From the NCBI GenBank assembly GCA_964463165.1, contig CAYXBK010000004.1, positions 177,474 to 241,473 on the forward strand: a stretch of 64,000 nt of DNA, read 5' to 3'. Below are positions 43,377 through 51,808 of the stretch, in pieces. This DNA comes from UBA7236 sp964463165. Its GTDB lineage: Bacteria; Bacteroidota; Bacteroidia; Chitinophagales; BACL12. A program made the translations under genes and the position numbers. Numbering within the stretch: the stretch's first letter is position 1; each line of letters opens with the position of its first letter. Under the pieces are notes generated by a model. It was not told the DNA's origin. It searched no databases and saw only the letters and a program-made list of their open reading frames with translations.

Positions 43377-44535
43377 TTAATATTGAGCTAAATGCATTGC
43401 TAGTAACTCCATCAATCATCAACTTTAAATACATTTCAAATTTCTGAAGTTTGATGAGATCATTTCGATTAAATTCTGGTTCAAATTCTTTTTCTAAATA
43501 CTCAGCATCAGTCGCTCCCACCCTGAAACAAATTAGGGTTCCCACATTTCCAAAAATAGCTGATCTAATTTCTTCGTGTAATTGCTCGATGTATTGATGA
43601 GCTAAAAAGATTGATAATCCATACTTTCTTGCTTCAGCTAAAATGTCTGCAAACGATAATGAAAGGAATGAATGGGCTTCATCAACGTATAAATAAAAAG
43701 GAGTTCTTTTATTTAATTCTTGCTTTGATCTGTATAATGCTGAAAGTTGTATTGATGTAACTATAATACTACCAATAATTGTAGAAGCATCTTCTCCGAT
43801 CTCACCTTTTGAAAGATTTGCAATAAGTATTTTACTTTCATCCATTACCTGCGACATTCGAAATCCTGATACTTGCTGCCCTAACATATTTTTCAGTGGC
43901 TTGCTTGAAATAAATATTCCTGTTTTATTTAAAATCGGAGAAATAACTTCATGTTTGAATGAAGGGGAATATTTATCGAATTCCTTTCGCCAAAATGAAA
44001 TAATATAATCATCCTTTACATAACTTAACACTGTTTCTTTGAAATCTTTGTCTGTAAGTAGCGGCTGAATATCAAGTAAAGTTGCATACGGATATTGAAG
44101 TAAAGTCAATAAAGAAAATCGTAAAATATATTCAAGACGTGGCCCCCAACTGTCAGCCCATATTTTTTTGAAAGTTGAAATTAAGCCGGACGCTACAAGG
44201 TGATGATAATTCGGATGAATTGCATGAAGTGGATTAAATGCAATAACATTCTCATCAACAGGATTAATATATACCAAATCCTTTTTTCTTTCATCGGGAA
44301 TTCTAGCAAGTAAATATTTTGCAACATCACCATGCGGATCAATTATTCCGCAGCCTTTTCCTTTTGTGATATCCGACAATGCCATGCTTTGCAAAAGCGT
44401 AGATTTTCCCATGCCTGTTTTTCCGACGCAATAAATATGACCTAACCGGTCTTTGTCTTTAATACCAAAAGGCTTGTTTTGATTTCTCCAATTGGTCACT
44501 CCGATTGGTGTAATGTCGTAATCATCCATGCTCAT
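43369..44535 (-). CDS. VirD4/TraG-type (DUF87-like) ATPase
   Basis: A 388-residue P-loop ATPase of the VirD4/TraG/HerA group. Seen: Walker A GKTGMGKSTLLQSM, CGIIDPHGDVAKYLL, NPVDENVIAFNPL, and Walker B FYLYVDEAHSFLS, with ARKYGLSIFLAHQY and FRVGATDAEYL downstream. These are the landmarks of conjugative coupling proteins, but the N-terminal membrane anchor is missing and no relaxase or type IV pore genes are near. A GTG at 44565 would extend it by 10 residues. It may pump or sort DNA for mobilisation or, like some HerA-type ATPases, serve in defence. Confidence 0.75.
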   Translation of the reverse strand: MSMDDYDITPIGVTNWRNQNKPFGIKDKDRLGHIYCVGKTGMGKSTLLQSMALSDITKGKGCGIIDPHGDVAKYLLARIPDERKKDLVYINPVDENVIAFNPLHAIHPNYHHLVASGLISTFKKIWADSWGPRLEYILRFSLLTLLQYPYATLLDIQPLLTDKDFKETVLSYVKDDYIISFWRKEFDKYSPSFKHEVISPILNKTGIFISSKPLKNMLGQQVSGFRMSQVMDESKILIANLSKGEIGEDASTIIGSIIVTSIQLSALYRSKQELNKRTPFYLYVDEAHSFLSLSFADILAEARKYGLSIFLAHQYIEQLHEEIRSAIFGNVGTLICFRVGATDAEYLEKEFEPEFNRNDLIKLQKFEMYLKLMIDGVTSNAFSSILII

Positions 44536-44674
44536 GTGAATGATTATATGAAATTGCCTATCCACATTTAAGCCGGGTAAAATGATTCTAAATGGTGAAA
44601 ATGCCCTACTTAAATAAGGATGTTTTGTAATTCACAATACAGGTACTCACAAAGAGTAAAAAGTACGTTAGGCT
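44536..44674. other. divergent intergenic region
   Basis: The 139 bases between the ATPase gene and the small ORF at 44675 must hold both promoters. No full TTTG-N19-TAnnTTTG match was found. Confidence 0.3.
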
Positions 44675-44788
44675 ATGAAAGAGGAACATTCCATACAGTC
44701 GGATATGACAGAAGATGATGCGATAGAATATATCGCGGCACTTCTGGTAGAAATGTTCCTCGATAAAAAACATGAACAATTTAAATGA
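44675..44788 (+). CDS. small ORF overlapping the recombinase start
   Basis: A 37-residue acidic protein (MKEEHSIQSDMTEDDAIE ... LVEMFLDKKHEQFK) that ends 17 bases inside the recombinase gene in another frame. The overlap would couple translation of the two. No domain is recognised. Coding status is inferred from the clean start, the acidic composition and the overlap. Confidence 0.45.
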   Translation: MKEEHSIQSDMTEDDAIEYIAALLVEMFLDKKHEQFK

Positions 44789-46412
44789 AACCACAACTAA
44801 AAAGAAAGCCGTTATTTATTGCAGAGTATCAACAGATAAACAAGCTGTTAATTATAGCCTTGAAACCCAGGAAAAGATTTGCTGTGATTATGCAGATCGG
44901 AGTGGTTATGAGGTAGTAGAGAAATTTGTAGAGGAAGGAGAATCTGCTAAAACCGCCGACCGAACGAAATTAAAGGAATTACTGCGCTATTGCTATAATA
45001 AAGCCAATAAAATACAGGTAGTTATTTTCTATAAATTAGATCGCTTTGCCCGACAACGTATGGACTATGATATTGTTTGCTCTGGTCTAAGAGCTAAGGG
45101 GATGATTATCCGCTCAGCCACTGAGCCTATTGAAGAAACACCTACAGGAAGGCTCATGGAGGGTATGCTGGCCTCCTACGCACAGTTTGACAATGAAATA
45201 CGCACAGAACGCTCTGTATTGGGCATGAGGGCTGCTTTACGGGCTGGTAGGTTCATCTGGGGTGCTCCGGTTGGATATAACAACATTAAAATTGAAGATA
45301 AAGGAACGATTACCATGAGTGAGAAAGCACCGATAGTCCGGGCTTCTTTTGAAGAGGTGGCAAAGAATAAGGAGCCTATTGAGGTTGTATATAAATCAAT
45401 GATAAAAAACGGGCTCACAAATAGGAAAGGAAAACCTCTTGCAAGATCACAATTTTATGAAATGCTGAAAAATCCTCTTTATGCCGGAGTAGTTAGAGGA
45501 TTTGGGGAAACTCACGAGGCATCATTTGACCCTATTGTTTCAAAAGAACTTTTTGACAAAGTGCAATATGTTTTGAAATACCGTGCACGAAAAAACTATA
45601 CTGCCTATCAAATCCAAAACCCGGACTTTCCATTACGGAGGTTTTTCATGCATCCTGAGGGCTCAAAATTAACTGGCTCTTGGTCAAAAGGAAGATCAAA
45701 GAAATACGCATATTATCGCTATCTCACGAATAATATTGAAGTGCCAAAAGACAAATTGGAAATGGCTTACGCTGAATCTCTTAACCAATTTCAATTCAAT
45801 GATGCTATCATGGCTCGATTTAAAGTTGCTATTAAAAAGCACTTTAATTCAGCTACGGCAAGTGAAAGAAATATACTTCAAACTTTACCAAAATTAATAG
45901 AGGAGCAAGAGACAAAGCTTGATATGGTATTTCAGGAAAAGCAGAAAGGAAATATCAGTGAATTTATATTTCAGCGTCAGACCCTGACTATTGAAAAAAG
46001 ACTTGGTGAATTACATGAGCAATTATCAAATAAATCTGAATCCCAATATGATTTTAATGATATGTTGGCCTTTGTTGAGGAATATTTAAAAAACCCTTGT
46101 AAAATATGGACGGAAGCAAAATTTGCTAAACAATTAAAATTACAATGGTTCCAATTTCCAAAAGGTATCCTCTTTGACGGAGTGAATTTTCGAACCGAAG
46201 AAATACGCAGTATTTACAAGGTAAAAGACATTTTTTTACCTTGTAAATCTGATCGGGTGCGCCCAACCGACAACACTTCGAACGGAGGGCCATTTTGCTA
46301 TAAATGGCAAATGAAATATGACGGTTGTGAAAATAGTATAACAGATAAGGAGTTTTTTGAAAGTGTCAAAAATGACCTAATAGAATTAACTGAAATATTG
46401 AAAGCTGATTAA
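44772..46412 (+). CDS. large serine recombinase (resolvase plus recombinase domain)
   Basis: A 546-residue large serine recombinase. The resolvase domain has the nucleophile S20 in YCRVSTDKQA and the FYKLDRFARQ motif at 86-95. A recombinase domain follows (APVGYNN ... PLYAGVVRG). The zinc-ribbon that usually follows (CxxC, CxxxC) is seen in sequence (FPLRRFFMHPEGSKLTGSW then KGRSKKYAYYR) but its cysteines are replaced. A coiled-coil-like segment of about 90 residues comes next. Large serine recombinases integrate phages and ICEs; here it probably moves the island. It overlaps a 37-residue leader ORF and converges with the PLD gene by 4 bases. Confidence 0.88.
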   Translation: MNNLNETTTKKKAVIYCRVSTDKQAVNYSLETQEKICCDYADRSGYEVVEKFVEEGESAKTADRTKLKELLRYCYNKANKIQVVIFYKLDRFARQRMDYDIVCSGLRAKGMIIRSATEPIEETPTGRLMEGMLASYAQFDNEIRTERSVLGMRAALRAGRFIWGAPVGYNNIKIEDKGTITMSEKAPIVRASFEEVAKNKEPIEVVYKSMIKNGLTNRKGKPLARSQFYEMLKNPLYAGVVRGFGETHEASFDPIVSKELFDKVQYVLKYRARKNYTAYQIQNPDFPLRRFFMHPEGSKLTGSWSKGRSKKYAYYRYLTNNIEVPKDKLEMAYAESLNQFQFNDAIMARFKVAIKKHFNSATASERNILQTLPKLIEEQETKLDMVFQEKQKGNISEFIFQRQTLTIEKRLGELHEQLSNKSESQYDFNDMLAFVEEYLKNPCKIWTEAKFAKQLKLQWFQFPKGILFDGVNFRTEEIRSIYKVKDIFLPCKSDRVRPTDNTSNGGPFCYKWQMKYDGCENSITDKEFFESVKNDLIELTEILKAD

Positions 46413-47710
46413 GGTGAAGGGGCTTTTATTAAGGAGTATATTTTATAGAGTTTGGAAAATTCTATGATAACGGTTTCTGCGATATTTTCTTCACTGAGTG
46501 CTCTATCATTCGGATCGTAATCTCTGCCTATAATAAATTCTTGCGTGTAATCATCCTTAATTAAATATTCGACAAGATCACTAGAATTTTGTAAATCAGA
46601 AACATACTTTTCGGTATTTCCTCCGATCCAGAGCCAATAGACACCACCAAGTGCCAAAACATATTCATATAACCTTTCAACAAAATCAATATCATTTAAG
46701 CCATCTTTAAGTCTTTTTCTATCGTAGTAGCTTGAATTAGCTTTACTTATATATAGCCAAATACCAATTATTACTTCATCGGCCGTGTTTTTAAGAATTA
46801 CCTGTATACGCAAATGGTTTTCAAAACTTTGGTAAAATTTCCCGCTGTAGCGTAATAATTCATCTTTAGATTTACCATATTGCAACCAAATTGCCTCTTT
46901 ACGTATGTGATTATTTCCTCTGGAATGGAAGTGCTGAGAGGTGTAATGATTTCTGTTTTTGCGTGTATGCAGATCAGTGATGCCATATTTAGGAAAATCA
47001 CCTTTAATTAATTCGTGGAGTTCAATCAACCTTTCCCTTACTTCACCTCTTAATTCTACCGCACTAGGAGAAGGGTCTAAATGGGTAGTAATCGCAAACG
47101 CATCAAAATCAGATTGATGAAAAAATTGTCCAGGTGCCACTACAAGATTGTTAGTAGATACGGAAGAATTATTACTTCCCATTTTCGCAATATTTGATTT
47201 TATTGTACTGGATAAAAGTCTATTTCGTTTAAATATTATTTCATACCTATCAATATAGTCAGAATCAAATTGTATCCCAATAGCAAATATTTTATCAAAC
47301 CACCTTTTAATTTCTAAACATTGATGCATATCAATTACTTTTACGCTCATTTCAATATTATTGGTAAAACCTCCCTGAGTGGCATTTGCAGAGCCAATAA
47401 ATGAAACCAATTCTCCTGATATTTTTTCTATTAAATATACTTTCGGATGGTAATTTTGATTCGTCTCATAAATTTTCGCTGAAACTAAACCAATATTATT
47501 TTCCTGATATTCCAAAAGCATTCTAAGTGCAATTGGAGGAGTCGGTAAATTAATCCCCACAAGATATTTTCTTTCGCAATTGACTGATAAATGTTTTTCG
47601 ATTTTTTCCAGTCCATACTTTTTTAATAAAGCCACTGCGACTGAAATTGATTTTGCATCATCTAGCGAAGAAATTAATTCGGTTTCTAAATATTCAATCA
47701 TTTCTTTCAA
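46409..47710 (-). CDS. PLD-like nuclease domain protein
   Basis: A 433-residue protein whose N-terminal half is a phospholipase D-like nuclease domain. The HxK(x)4 motif is seen as HPKVYLI at about residues 88-94, followed by FIGSANATQGGFTNNIEMSV at about 103-122, the S/N/E set of this family. Only one HKD copy is present, so it probably dimerises, as in BfiI-type and NgoFVII-type restriction enzymes. The C-terminal half is of unknown fold. With a small upstream partner gene (6 bases apart) and a divergent XRE gene, it fits a restriction/defence cassette by context. Confidence 0.7.
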   Translation of the reverse strand: MKEMIEYLETELISSLDDAKSISVAVALLKKYGLEKIEKHLSVNCERKYLVGINLPTPPIALRMLLEYQENNIGLVSAKIYETNQNYHPKVYLIEKISGELVSFIGSANATQGGFTNNIEMSVKVIDMHQCLEIKRWFDKIFAIGIQFDSDYIDRYEIIFKRNRLLSSTIKSNIAKMGSNNSSVSTNNLVVAPGQFFHQSDFDAFAITTHLDPSPSAVELRGEVRERLIELHELIKGDFPKYGITDLHTRKNRNHYTSQHFHSRGNNHIRKEAIWLQYGKSKDELLRYSGKFYQSFENHLRIQVILKNTADEVIIGIWLYISKANSSYYDRKRLKDGLNDIDFVERLYEYVLALGGVYWLWIGGNTEKYVSDLQNSSDLVEYLIKDDYTQEFIIGRDYDPNDRALSEENIAETVIIEFSKLYKIYSLIKAPSP

Positions 47711-47716
47711 GTTGGT

Positions 47717-47953
47717 CTAGCATACATAATTATTTCTCGCTTCTGCTATTGTTCTCCCAATTTCATCACTATCTAAAATATGTTCAGTTTTAGGACGAAG
47801 CAATTCTATATGAACTCTTAGAAACCCATGATTTTCATTAAAATCAAGTAGGTGACATTTTACTGGTTTCCGCCCCTTGTCCCAACTTACAAAGTATTGT
47901 GATCCTATGGACAATTGCTCCTTTGTTAACGTGATTCTTTTTTCTTTTTTCAT
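47717..47953 (-). CDS. small basic partner of the PLD nuclease
   Basis: A 78-residue protein starting MKKEKRITLTKEQLSIG, with strands GRKPVKCHLLDFNENHGFLRVHIE (broken by its central Asn-Glu-Asn loop) and a helix TEHILDSDEIGRTIAEARNNY. No family was recognised. It ends 6 bases before the PLD gene and so is almost surely in the same operon. It could regulate, guide or neutralise the nuclease. The ATG at 47953 avoids an Ile-rich extension. Confidence 0.5.
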   Translation of the reverse strand: MKKEKRITLTKEQLSIGSQYFVSWDKGRKPVKCHLLDFNENHGFLRVHIELLRPKTEHILDSDEIGRTIAEARNNYVC

Positions 47954-48158
47954 TCGAAATATATTTTTTATCAAATATATCTGTATCAAAATAAACATAG
48001 ATAGGAATTAGCGAAATATATTTTTAAACCGAGTAACCAAGTAAGGCGAGTAACTTACAAATTGGTTTTTCATTCATAAACAGTTATCCACAGAATTTAC
48101 CTTTTTAGGTGAATTTACCCTCCTTACAAGTCAATTATCTACTTGCTATTTTTTATAC
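47954..48158. promoter_or_regulatory. divergent control region with DnaA-like box and dyad
   Basis: Between the PLD operon and the XRE gene lie a perfect DnaA box TTATCCACA at 48084-48092, a dyad gaatttacc...ggtgaattta around 48093-48117, and a partial copy (gaatttaccctcctta, 48111-48126) of the 56-bp element seen at 50420 and 52410. This fits an operator of the XRE regulator. Confidence 0.45.
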
Positions 48159-48437
48159 ATGGAAAATACAGGTCGATATATTCCAAACAATCTTAAAAGA
48201 TATAGAACGATGCATGGATACAAGCAGGCAGAGGTGGTTAATATCCTCGGGTTAAAAAGCACAAACCGATTATCCCGATGGGAAAAAGGAATAGCTATGC
48301 CAAGTGCAAAGAATCTTTTTAAATTAAGCATCTTGTATCACACCCTCGCGGATCAGCTCTATGCAGATCATATCAAAGATATGAGGCGCATCATATTGCA
48401 GAGGGAGAAACTGCTTGTGTCTTCGCATCATGAATAA
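48159..48437 (+). CDS. XRE-family DNA-binding regulator
   Basis: A 92-residue protein with a helix-turn-helix of the XRE type: NNLKRYRTMHGYKQAEVVNILG then STNRLSRWEKGIAMPSAKNLFKLS (helices around residues 10-60). It is likely a repressor of the island. The divergent position next to the PLD operon and the dyad in the spacer suggest that it controls both. Confidence 0.82.
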   Translation: MENTGRYIPNNLKRYRTMHGYKQAEVVNILGLKSTNRLSRWEKGIAMPSAKNLFKLSILYHTLADQLYADHIKDMRRIILQREKLLVSSHHE

Positions 48438-48655
48438 ATCATAAAAAAGAAATAAAGACGAATTGAATTTCTGATAATTCCGCAGTTTTTTTATGTGCTT
48501 TTTCTTTGCGTGCAAAAATGAAAAACATCTGTGGAAAACGTGTCAAAAAACTACAACGTTCGTAATCGATTCGGTTTATTTATATTAAATAAATAAACAA
48601 CGATCGGAAAAGACTTTTCCACAGCATTACAAATTAATTATTGTTCATTAACAAA
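48438..48655. other. intergenic region with two further DnaA-like boxes
   Basis: tgtggaaaa at 48530-48538 and ttttccaca at 48615-48623 are both one base from the DnaA consensus, in opposite orientation, and ggaaaagacttttcc (48606-48620) is a palindrome. Together with TTATCCACA at 48084 they form a loose cluster. It could be a replication origin or coincidence in A+T-rich DNA. Confidence 0.35.
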
Positions 48656-48877
48656 ATGATACATCACAAATTAGCGTATGACATTGCTTCTACGCTTGGA
48701 GACTTGGACAATTTGAAAGTCCATGAAGATTTTACCGAAACATATCAGGAAGATTTTCTTCGAAAGACTTTAAACAAAGTCATGTCTATTCCTGACAGGA
48801 AAATCAAGAAAACGCGCGGGGCGTTATTTACTTACCTAGTTCAGAGAAATGGAAGGGGCAACCATTCTCGGGATTAG
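48656..48877 (+). CDS. small protein overlapping the RuvC-like gene
   Basis: A 73-residue charged protein with no recognised domain; ends in KKTRGALFTYLVQRNGRGNH (its last basic segment). Its stop lies 29 bases inside the next gene, so translation is likely coupled. It starts at the ATG at 48656; an in-frame TTG at 48641 is less likely. Confidence 0.5.
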   Translation: MIHHKLAYDIASTLGDLDNLKVHEDFTETYQEDFLRKTLNKVMSIPDRKIKKTRGALFTYLVQRNGRGNHSRD

Positions 48878-49331
48878 CCCGGGAACGAGGTATATGGGCA
48901 TTGCTCTTCAGCGTAATGGAACCTTGTATGAATGGCGGGTAAAAACGTATAAAGGAGTTTGGTCGGATGTGAAACTTCAAAAAGCAATTGATCAAATTGA
49001 GCATTTAATTATTGCTCATGTAGTCAAACATATTGCTTGTAAAATTCCGCATTCATCAAGATGTTCGAAAGGGCTAAAAATGCTTATTGAAAAGATCAAG
49101 TCAATTGCAATGGAATTTAAATTGCAACTTCATATTTATTCAATAACAGACCTCAAAGACTTATTTAAGTCTGAGATACGGAATAAAAAGTCACTTGTAT
49201 CCCATGTCGTAAACGAATACCCAGAACTGTCTCATATATTTTCGAGAGAAAATGGAATTAAAAATTCCTATTACCTCAAAATATTTGAAGCTGTGGCTGC
49301 AATTTCCCATTGTCAAAACAAAATGAAGTAA
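48849..49331 (+). CDS. RuvC-fold protein lacking the first catalytic Asp
   Basis: A 160-residue protein that opens TILGISPGTRYMGIALQ, the layout of RuvC-type resolvases (ILGIDPGT). The first catalytic aspartate is serine (S10). Later segments IEHLIIAHVVKHIACKIP and LHIYSITDLKDLF follow the RNase H-fold order. If the acidic set is incomplete it would be a binding rather than cutting protein. It overlaps the small gene before it and is followed by a strong hairpin terminator. Confidence 0.5.
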   Translation: MEGATILGISPGTRYMGIALQRNGTLYEWRVKTYKGVWSDVKLQKAIDQIEHLIIAHVVKHIACKIPHSSRCSKGLKMLIEKIKSIAMEFKLQLHIYSITDLKDLFKSEIRNKKSLVSHVVNEYPELSHIFSRENGIKNSYYLKIFEAVAAISHCQNKMK

Positions 49332-49347
49332 ATAATTTCCCTCGCTT

Positions 49348-49380
49348 AAAAGGCAATCACTTTTATTGTGATTGCCTTTT
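49348..49380. terminator. hairpin terminator between convergent genes
   Basis: A perfect 13-base-pair stem (aaaaggcaatcac with gtgattgcctttt) around a 7-base loop, usable in both directions, between the RuvC-like gene and the gene at 49419. Confidence 0.75.
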
Positions 49381-49418
49381 AATAATTCCTCCGATTAGTA
49401 ACATATCAATATAATTAA

Positions 49419-50234
49419 TTAAATACTTTTGCTAATTACATTTGCAAGATCAGAATCAAGTGCAAATACTTTGTCAAAATCAGGCAATACGAACTCTTGA
49501 ACATCTGTTTCGAAAATTACCTTGTAACCTTGCGTTTCAAAATATTCTATAAATTCTTCTTGTGTAGCTCCAGTGCCAGTATATTTATCAATCAGTAAAA
49601 CATAAAAGTTATCATTGATGTCATAACCTCTTTCAATTGGCATAGAAGCTTTCATTTGACGTAAAATCGCCGGGTAATCATCACTTACCGTAGGTTTAAT
49701 TTCGATAAAATAAGTGCTTCTCCTTTTATATCTAAAAGTACTCCAATGGCCTGAAGGGTGATTGTTTTCGTAGTGGAATTGTAAGCCATATGAAAGTGAA
49801 TACTTGACATCAACATGCTCAAAGATAGGCACGGTGAATTCTAAAAGGGCTTTTGTATATAATCCAACATGATTATTTTCATTTGGATTTTTTAAGGCTT
49901 CTAGAAAATATTCATTTTCTCTGCGTTCAGTTTTATCCAAAATTTTTCTAATACCTAAATTTATTTTAGCCGAATCATTCTCAAAAAGGTTTTTATTCGC
50001 TAAGTATGCAAATTTTAATCTATATTCCTGTTTAAGAAATTTTATTTGTAATTTATTATGTTCTGGGGTATCAACGGGCTCCCGAAAATTGTTGATTACA
50101 ACGTTATAAAGGTTTATGTGATCTTTTTTAAACCAACTTTGAGCTAATAACCATTCCGTATACTGTTTGTCAGCTGCAAGAATCTCTACTGGTTTTCCCT
50201 TATGTTTTCCAAAAGGTATTATTTTATCATCCAT
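49419..50234 (-). CDS. ExoX-C-like plus PD-(D/E)XK-like protein
   Basis: A 271-residue protein. Residues 5-50 (IPFGKHKGKPVEILAADKQY then TEWLLAQSWFKKDHINLYNV) match the domain found at the C-terminus of exodeoxyribonuclease X-like proteins. Residues about 139-205 contain an acidic residue (D142), then YFIEIKPTV with E178 and K180, in the spacing of a PD-(D/E)XK nuclease core, followed by FYVLLIDKYTG. The combination of a DNA-binding-like domain with a nuclease-like core is typical of mobile or defence genes. The nuclease call is by eye only. Confidence 0.5.
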   Translation of the reverse strand: MDDKIIPFGKHKGKPVEILAADKQYTEWLLAQSWFKKDHINLYNVVINNFREPVDTPEHNKLQIKFLKQEYRLKFAYLANKNLFENDSAKINLGIRKILDKTERRENEYFLEALKNPNENNHVGLYTKALLEFTVPIFEHVDVKYSLSYGLQFHYENNHPSGHWSTFRYKRRSTYFIEIKPTVSDDYPAILRQMKASMPIERGYDINDNFYVLLIDKYTGTGATQEEFIEYFETQGYKVIFETDVQEFVLPDFDKVFALDSDLANVISKSI

Positions 50235-50518
50235 AATTTTCGAAGAATATTTTATATACTTGACTATGCTATTTTTAATAGACGTGATTAAAAATCAGCA
50301 TAAAAAATTTCAAACCTGATCAAAAATAATGATTTCCCTCTAAATTTTATATAGATAAAGATTTATAGTATTGAAATCTTTCTTAAGATTCAGACTACTC
50401 TAAATTTGATATTAATAACAAATTAACCTCCCTTATATCTAATAATCTTAAAGCATTGACTAAGTGAAGGATTATCAAAAATAAATCGCCATTGGCTTAT
50501 TTTTTTTAAATTTGACTC
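50235..50518. other. divergent intergenic region holding the 56-bp element
   Basis: Besides the 56-bp element at 50420-50475 and a TAAATTTG at 50508-50515 next to the start of the gene at 50519, nothing else was recognised. Confidence 0.4.
50420..50475 (+). promoter_or_regulatory. shared 56-bp upstream element, copy A
   Basis: Starts aaattaacctcccttatatc and ends gtgaaggattat. Matches copy B at 52410 in 19 of the first 21 bases, at gcat in the middle, and at gtgaag.attat at the end, with identical spacing and no gaps. It lies 43 bases upstream of the gene at 50519. Confidence 0.75.
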
Positions 50519-51151
50519 ATGAAAACTGAGGAGATTTTAAATCTGATAGAAAGCGTGTCCATCATCCTGGCTTCGATCAGTGCATTTTATGGAATCAATT
50601 CGTGGATAAAGGAGGCAAAATGGAAAAGACGACATGAATTATCAGAAGATGTTCTATATAATCTTTATGACGCAAGAGACAAACTTCATTTAATAAGACA
50701 CCCTTTTGCATTTCCATCGGAAGGTCAATCACGTCCTCCTCTCCCAAATGAAAAAGAAGGGGAAAAATCAATTCGAGATTATGCTTATGTAACGGTTGAA
50801 CGATATAATAACAACAATGAGCCTTTTCTAAATCTAGAAAAATTGAGATTGAGACATAAAATTTATTTTGGCGAGGAAACAGCAAAACCAATTCAAGAAG
50901 TTATCAGCATAAAAAATGAAATAATTTCAGCTTCTTATAAATATGGTCGGCTATCTATTGAGCGTGATAGATTGCTGGACATGAGACTTGAAGAAACCGA
51001 TAATGCTAAACAAATTAATTCATTGAATTCTCAAATTAATATTTTTGGTGGCATTATTTGGGAAGATTATGACGAAGAAGATTCAATTAAAAAAGGAATT
51101 GATGAGTCAATTGGCAAAATGGAAAGAAATCTTAAGAAATATTTACGGTAG
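50519..51151 (+). CDS. membrane-anchored helical protein
   Basis: A 210-residue protein with one membrane helix (SVSIILASISAFYGINSWI) near residues 11-30, then a charged helical region with coiled-coil character. No domain was recognised. It shares the 56-bp upstream element with the ardC-like gene at 52492 and so is likely under the same control. A single-helix plus helical-bundle build is common for membrane-acting effectors, but there is no direct evidence for that. Confidence 0.5.
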   Translation: MKTEEILNLIESVSIILASISAFYGINSWIKEAKWKRRHELSEDVLYNLYDARDKLHLIRHPFAFPSEGQSRPPLPNEKEGEKSIRDYAYVTVERYNNNNEPFLNLEKLRLRHKIYFGEETAKPIQEVISIKNEIISASYKYGRLSIERDRLLDMRLEETDNAKQINSLNSQINIFGGIIWEDYDEEDSIKKGIDESIGKMERNLKKYLR

Positions 51152-51208
51152 CAAATCACTCAAAAAAGCTACTTCCTCGATTAATCTCCTAATCCAAATT
51201 AAATTTGA

Positions 51209-51778
51209 TCATGTATGCTTTTTCCTAATGTAAATTTCGTGGTTAAAATTATAGTTGTGAATAGCAAAATCAGCAGCAACATTCTCCACGAGTGGATTTA
51301 TGCCTGGCTTAAATGATACGTTGCCGTTGGGAAGTATTTTTACTGCATGAAAATAAATTGTAATTTCTTCATTGTTATCACCAAATCCTTTCCATTCCTT
51401 GAATAAAATAAGTTCTGCTTCTTCAAAAGGAACTTCTTCAAATTCTTCCTCGATAAAAGCAGTTGGGTCGAGTATGAATACATCACTATCTGCAAAGCAA
51501 TATCCGAAACAGTTATAAGAAAGATCAAAGTGAAACTGATTAAAAAATGGCTTATCTTTTGGAATTACTTTATTAGTTTTTTCATCAAACAATTCTATTT
51601 TTAAGCTTTGAGGGATAAAATTGTATGCTAAAACTTTAGTGCCTTTTTTAGTTTTAATATAACCTTCCTCATAATCAAATTTCATTCTCAAGGTGGTCTT
51701 TCCCCAATGCATCTTCTTTGGGCGCATATTTGGCCAACCTTCAGATATTATTTTGCCACTACTAATAAACGTTGCCAT
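51209..51778 (-). CDS. hypothetical protein
   Basis: A 189-residue soluble protein, beta-rich by its alternating pattern (TTLRMKFDYEEGYIKTKKG). No family was recognised. An acidic stretch FIEEEFEEVPFEEAE lies near residues 108-122. It is on the minus strand, downstream of the gene at 51809 by 30 bases, so both are likely in one operon with the small membrane gene at 52299. Confidence 0.45.
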   Translation of the reverse strand: MATFISSGKIISEGWPNMRPKKMHWGKTTLRMKFDYEEGYIKTKKGTKVLAYNFIPQSLKIELFDEKTNKVIPKDKPFFNQFHFDLSYNCFGYCFADSDVFILDPTAFIEEEFEEVPFEEAELILFKEWKGFGDNNEEITIYFHAVKILPNGNVSFKPGINPLVENVAADFAIHNYNFNHEIYIRKKHT

Positions 51779-51808
51779 ATTTTGTTTATATTAATAAATA
51801 CAGGTTGA

